Assembly (NCBI RefSeq): GCF_000331775.1
Contig: NZ_CAPJ01000204.1
Location: forward strand, 1-15,752
Source of the DNA: Xanthomonas translucens pv. translucens DSM 18974
GTDB taxonomy: Bacteria > Pseudomonadota > Gammaproteobacteria > Xanthomonadales > Xanthomonadaceae
Direction of reading: 5' to 3'
DNA: 15,752 nucleotides
A program made the position numbers and the translations under genes. This document shows positions 12,124 through 15,752 of the stretch, in pieces (within the stretch, counting starts at the first letter, position 1; the number at the start of each line of letters is the position of its first letter). The notes under the pieces were generated by a model. That model made no database searches. It worked only from the letters and a program-made list of their open reading frames with translations, and was not told the origin of the DNA.

Positions 12124-14277
12124 TCAGAACTTGCCGTAATACCCTTCTTTCAGCGCGTCGAACAGGTTGGCGGCACTGTGCATTTCGCCGTCGTATTCGA
12201 TCTGCTCGTTGCCCTTCACTTCCACCACGCTGCCGTCTTCCAGTTCGAAGCGGTAGGTGGTGTTCTCCAGGTCCGCTTCCTTGACCAGCACGCCCTGGAA
12301 GGCGGCCGGGTTGAAGCGGAACGTGGTGCAGCCCTTCAACCCCTGCTGGTGCGCGTAGCGGTAGATGTCCTTGAACTGCGCGTAGGGGTAGTCGGTGGGG
12401 ACGTTGGCGGTCTTGGAGATGGAGCTGTCCACCCACTTCTGTGCGGCGGCCTGCACGTCCACGTGTTCCTTGGGGTGGATGTCGTCGGCGGAGATGAAGT
12501 AGTCCGGCAGCTGCGCGTCGGCGGCCTCGGCGTACGGCATCGCCTTGGCGTTGACCAGGTGGCGGTAGGCCAGCAGTTCGAAGGAGAACACGTCCACCTT
12601 CTCCTTGGACTTCTTGCCTTCGCGGATCACGTTGCGGCTGTAGTGGTGGGCGAAGCTGGGCTCGATGCCGTTGGAGGCGTTGTTGGCCAGGCTCAGCGAG
12701 ATGGTGCCGGTGGGGGCGATGGAGCTGTGGTGGGTGAAACGCGCGCCCACTTCGGCCAGTGCGTCCACCAGTTCCGGCGCCACGTCGGCGATGCGCTGCA
12801 TGTAGCGGCTGTACTTGGCGTGCAGCCGCCTGCCTTCGATCTGCTGGCCCACGCGCCAGCCGTCTTTGGCCATTTCCGGGCGCTGGCGCAGCATCGCGGC
12901 GGTGACGGCGAAGCTTTCCCGCATGATCGGCGCCGGGCCTTTTTCCTTGGCTAGGGTTAGCGCGGTTTCCCAGCCGGCCACGGCCATCTCGCGGGCGATG
13001 GCTTCGGTGAATGCGCAGGAGGCGGCGCTGCCGTACTTCATCTGCAGCATGGTCATGGTCGAGCCCAGGCCGAGGAAGCCCATGCCGTGGCGGCGCTTGC
13101 GCAGGATCTCGTCGCGCTGCTGCTGCAGCGGCAGGCCGTTGACCTCGACCACGTTGTCGAGCATGCGGGTGAACACGCGCACCACGTCCTTGTATTCCTC
13201 CCAGTCGAAGCGCGCCTGCGCGGTGAACGGGTCGCGCACGAAGTGGGTGAGGTTGATCGAGCCGAGCAGGCAGGCGCCGTACGGCGGAAGTGGTTGCTCG
13301 CCGCACGGGTTGGTGGCGCGGATGTTCTCGCACCACCAGTTGTTGTTCATCTCGTTGACGCGGTCGATCAGGATGAAGCCCGGCTCGGCGTAGTCGTAGG
13401 TGGAGACCATGATCATGTCCCACAGGTGGCGGGCGCGGATCTGCCCGTACACCTTGCATGCGACCAGGCCGTCGTCGCGCACGATGTAGTTGCTGTGGGT
13501 GGGCCAGTCGCGCCAGACCACGTCGGTGGCGCTGGTGAGGTCGATGTCGGCCTCTTCGTTGCGGTTGACCGGGAACACCAGCGGCCAGTCGGCGTCGGTT
13601 TCCACCGCCTGCATGAAGCAGTCGGTGATCAGCAGCGACAGGTTGAACTGGCGCAGGCGCCCGTCTTCGCGCTTGGCGCGGATGAAGTCCTTCACGTCCG
13701 GGTGCGCCACGTCGAAGGTGCCCATCTGCGCGCCGCGGCGGCCGCCGGCCGAGGACACGGTGAAGCACATCTTGTCGAAGATATCCATGAACGACATCGG
13801 CCCGGAGGTGTAGGCGCCGGCACCGGCCACGAACGCGCCGCGCGGACGCAGCGTGCTGAATTCGTAGCCGATGCCGCAGCCGGCCTTGAGGGTCAGGCCG
13901 GCTTCGTGGACCTTCTCCAGGATGCCGTCCATCGAGTCGGTGACGGTGCCCGACACGGTGCAGTTGATGGTGCTGGTGGCCGGCTTGTGTTCCAGCGCGC
14001 CGGCGTTGGAGGTGATGCGCCCGGCCGGGATCGCGCCGCGGCGCAGCGCCCAGGCGAAGCGCTCGAACCAGTAGGCGCGCTTTTCCTGGGTGGCTTCGGC
14101 ATCGGCCAGCGCGCGCGCCACGCGCTGGTAGGTGCCGTCGATGTCGGCATCCAGCGGCTCGCCCTGCTTGGTCTTCAGGCGGTATTTCTTGTCCCAGATA
14201 TCCTGCGACGCCGGCTGCATCGGGATGGGGTTCTGCTTGGACTCGGTCTGGACGACGTCCAGGCGCACCGTGCTCAT
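12124..14277 (-). CDS. nrdJa: NrdJa: catalytic subunit of adenosylcobalamin-dependent ribonucleotide reductase, 717 aa
   Basis: It makes deoxyribonucleotides with a B12-derived thiyl radical, with or without oxygen. ATG at 14277 follows GAGGAG about 11 bases upstream. The active-site loop NPCGEQ (323-328) holds the radical Cys325 and catalytic Glu327. Cys106 (TINCTV) and Cys336 are the expected redox pair, 11 residues after the thiyl Cys as in Thermotoga NrdJ. KAGCGIGYEFSTLRP (131-145), GGRRGAQMGT (178-187) and APTGTISLS are conserved reductase segments. The protein ends at GYYGKF with no TSCPD or cysteine tail; that part is supplied by NrdJb at 10400-11239. A long upstream frame to 14553 is rejected, since it crosses the likely NrdR operator. 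Regulation by NrdR is predicted. Confidence 0.95.
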   Translation of the reverse strand: MSTVRLDVVQTESKQNPIPMQPASQDIWDKKYRLKTKQGEPLDADIDGTYQRVARALADAEATQEKRAYWFERFAWALRRGAIPAGRITSNAGALEHKPATSTINCTVSGTVTDSMDGILEKVHEAGLTLKAGCGIGYEFSTLRPRGAFVAGAGAYTSGPMSFMDIFDKMCFTVSSAGGRRGAQMGTFDVAHPDVKDFIRAKREDGRLRQFNLSLLITDCFMQAVETDADWPLVFPVNRNEEADIDLTSATDVVWRDWPTHSNYIVRDDGLVACKVYGQIRARHLWDMIMVSTYDYAEPGFILIDRVNEMNNNWWCENIRATNPCGEQPLPPYGACLLGSINLTHFVRDPFTAQARFDWEEYKDVVRVFTRMLDNVVEVNGLPLQQQRDEILRKRRHGMGFLGLGSTMTMLQMKYGSAASCAFTEAIAREMAVAGWETALTLAKEKGPAPIMRESFAVTAAMLRQRPEMAKDGWRVGQQIEGRRLHAKYSRYMQRIADVAPELVDALAEVGARFTHHSSIAPTGTISLSLANNASNGIEPSFAHHYSRNVIREGKKSKEKVDVFSFELLAYRHLVNAKAMPYAEAADAQLPDYFISADDIHPKEHVDVQAAAQKWVDSSISKTANVPTDYPYAQFKDIYRYAHQQGLKGCTTFRFNPAAFQGVLVKEADLENTTYRFELEDGSVVEVKGNEQIEYDGEMHSAANLFDALKEGYYGKF

Positions 14278-14503
14278 TCTTTTCTGTTCTCCTCGAACCT
14301 GTCCCGATGGGGCGGATGGGGTGGACCGTCCGCCGTGTCTCTTATGTGGATGCGGTTTGCGCGGCGCGACGACGACAGCCGCGGCAGCGCGCGCGGCGCC
14401 GCCCTTCAGCCGAATGGGAATGCTATAGAGCGTTCGATCGCCCGTCTCACGTTCACGCCATGCGTCACTGCGTGCGCCCACTGGAGCGTGGACCCCAGCG
14501 AAA

Positions 14504-14519
14504 ACCCCAGTAGTTGGGT
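14504..14519. promoter_or_regulatory. Putative NrdR box 1 (weaker half of tandem)
   Basis: ACCCCAGTAGTTGGGT is an imperfect palindrome with about 10 of 16 matches to the NrdR consensus acaCwAtATaTwGtgt. On its own it would be unconvincing; its centre is exactly 31 bp from that of box 2, the helical spacing typical of paired NrdR sites. Confidence 0.55.
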
Positions 14520-14534
14520 TGCTTTGACGTCTTA

Positions 14535-14550
14535 CCGCTACATGTAGTGG
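14535..14550. promoter_or_regulatory. Putative NrdR box 2 upstream of nrdJa
   Basis: CCGCTACATGTAGTGG contains the palindrome CTACATGTAG, fitting the CwAnATnTwG core of NrdR boxes. It lies about 260 bases upstream of nrdJa in the 475-base divergent spacer (14278-14752). Apart from these boxes and the 14605-14631 hairpin, that spacer shows only a weak TATAGC (14427-14422) as a possible -10 for nrdJa. NrdR represses reductase genes in most bacteria (established). Confidence 0.65.
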
Positions 14551-14604
14551 CAAGACCCAGTGTCCACGCTAACCCTGGGCGGGCCTGCTGTCAACGCCCA
14601 AACG

Positions 14605-14631
14605 GCGGCGTACGGCGGCTCCGTACGCCGC
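14605..14631. repeat. Perfect 11-bp hairpin in the divergent spacer
   Basis: GCGGCGTACGG pairs with CCGTACGCCGC around the loop CGGCT. It lies about 120 bases before the protease start. It has no U-run on either strand. It could be a repeat element or an operator; nothing decides this. Confidence 0.6.
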
Positions 14632-14752
14632 TGCGGATGTCGCCCGCGCCGCGCTTTCACTGGCGGTTAAACGCCGCGCGTTCATCTTGATTTATGCGCC
14701 CCGGCGCCCATCTGCCTTGCGTCTCCCGCCGCGTCATCCGGAAACCCGACCC

Positions 14753-15752
14753 ATGCGACCGCTGCCCACGCTGCTGACCCTGACCGCCGCCGCTGCCTTC
14801 GGCGGTTTCGCCGCCACCGCGATCAACGCGCACCTGGACAACCGCGCCGAGGCCGCGCCCGCGCCGGTGGCGCAGACCGTGGCCGGCAGCGCCGCCTTGC
14901 CGGCCTCGGTCACCGGCCAGCCGCTGCCGTCGCTGGCGCCGATGCTGCAGCAGACCATGCCGGCGGTGGTCAGCATCAACACCAAGCAGGTGGTGCGGGT
15001 GCGCAATCCGTACTTCAACGACCCGTTCTTCCGCCGCCTGTTCCCGGACATCCCGCAGGAGCGGATCAACGAGTCGCTGGGTTCGGGCGTGATCATCGAC
15101 GCCAAGAACGGCTATGTCCTGACCAACCACCACGTGGTGGAGAACGCCGACGACGTGCAGGTGACCCTGGCCGACGGACGCAGCTTCAAGGCCGAGTTCA
15201 TGGGCTCGGACGCGGACACCGACGTGGCGCTGATCCGGATCAAGGCCGACAAGCTCACCGAGATCCGCCTGGGCGACAGCAGCAAGCTGCGCGTGGGCGA
15301 TTTCGTGGTGGCGATCGGCAACCCGTTCGGCTTCACCCAGACGGTGACCTCGGGCATCGTCTCGGCGATGGGCCGCAACGGCATCCGCGGCCTGGGCTAC
15401 CAGAACTTCATCCAGACCGACGCCTCGATCAACCCGGGCAACTCCGGCGGCGCGCTGGTCGATCTGCATGGCGAGCTGGTCGGCATCAACACCGCCAGCT
15501 TCAACCCGCAGGGCAGCATGGCCGGCAACATCGGCCTGGGCCTGGCGATTCCGTCGAACCTGGCGCGGGCGGTGGTCGAGCAGTTGCTGAAGAACAACGG
15601 GGTGATGATCCGCGGCACCCTCGGCATCGAGACCCAGAACCTGACCGCGCAGATGGCGCAGGGCCTGGGCCTGGACGCGCCGCGCGGCGCGCTGGTGACG
15701 CGGGTGCTGACCGGCTCGGCGGCGGCCGGCGCGGGGCTGCAGCCGGGCGACG
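14753..15752 (+). CDS. DegP/DegQ (HtrA/MucD)-type periplasmic serine protease, 5' part
   Basis: The first 333 codons are present; the gene runs off the window. Residues 6-24 are hydrophobic (LLTLTAAAAFGGFAATA), a signal peptide or anchor. The trypsin-like domain (about 60-280) has the full triad: His127 in TNHHV, Asp157 in DTDVALI and Ser231 in NPGNSGGA. The L3/LD loop region IGNPFGFTQTVTSGIVSA is typical of HtrA. A first PDZ domain starts near 285 (IRGTLGIETQNL) and is cut at PGD. Such proteases remove misfolded envelope proteins under stress. Whether it is a one-PDZ (DegS-like) or two-PDZ enzyme cannot be seen. It is divergent from nrdJa, 475 bases away. No clear sigma-E promoter was found. 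No Shine-Dalgarno is strong before ATG at 14753. Confidence 0.93.
   Translation, partial: MRPLPTLLTLTAAAAFGGFAATAINAHLDNRAEAAPAPVAQTVAGSAALPASVTGQPLPSLAPMLQQTMPAVVSINTKQVVRVRNPYFNDPFFRRLFPDIPQERINESLGSGVIIDAKNGYVLTNHHVVENADDVQVTLADGRSFKAEFMGSDADTDVALIRIKADKLTEIRLGDSSKLRVGDFVVAIGNPFGFTQTVTSGIVSAMGRNGIRGLGYQNFIQTDASINPGNSGGALVDLHGELVGINTASFNPQGSMAGNIGLGLAIPSNLARAVVEQLLKNNGVMIRGTLGIETQNLTAQMAQGLGLDAPRGALVTRVLTGSAAAGAGLQPGD

Noticed and set aside
11975..14547. Long open frames of 597 codons (minus) and 486 codons (plus) across nrdJa
   Set aside because: Both are compositional shadows of the unmistakable NrdJa frame; their products are Arg- or Gly/Val-rich with no family features.

Overview
The window looks like a Xanthomonas chromosome. 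It has a perfect plant-inducible promoter box in front of an effector-like gene, a class II ribonucleotide reductase split into two genes, Xanthomonas-style GC-rich palindromic repeats, and high-GC flanks around a more AT-rich accessory centre. It contains no tRNA, rRNA, CRISPR array or recognisable transposase.

Layout: (1) 87-2690, minus strand: a large probable type III effector of unassigned family, transcribed from a TTCGC-N15-TTCGC box. (2) 3096-8540, minus strand: an accessory block. It has two nearly identical symE-type genes (about 90% identical proteins) in the same orientation. Each is preceded by a roughly 200-nt structured leader and is followed on the same strand, directly or at a distance, by a member of a paralogous lipoprotein pair. 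Between the two symE copies lies a tightly coupled operon coding for a Fic-domain protein, a proline/glycine-rich exported protein and the second lipoprotein. (3) 8715-10232, plus strand: an ATPase with a TOPRIM-like C-terminus, OLD-like and a likely defence gene. (4) 10400-14277, minus strand: nrdJa, a histone-H1-like gene and nrdJb, with a probable tandem NrdR operator far upstream. (5) 14753 to the window end, plus strand: the first 333 codons of a DegP/DegQ-type protease.

The main finding is in the symE leaders. Each has the layout of the C4/CI antisense-RNA immunity circuits known from phages P1, P7 and P4. A compact three-helix RNA of about 71 nt carries two short antisense elements (a' and b'). 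Both are complementary to two target sites: one upstream of an intrinsic terminator (a1/b1) and one directly on the symE ribosome-binding site (a2/b2). Between the two copies the antisense elements and both targets have changed together, so each copy seems to have its own private pairing code. Internal helices and tetraloops also covary. An alternative hairpin that overlaps b1 excludes the terminator, which suggests transcription attenuation as well as translational block.

How the parts may work together (inference): the block is an accessory or defence island between conserved chromosomal genes. It was built by duplication of a [C4-symE + lipoprotein] unit, and the 3.8-kb spacing of direct repeats could let the Fic operon be lost by homologous recombination. 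The lipoproteins could be immunity factors for an exported toxin, but nothing in the sequence proves this.
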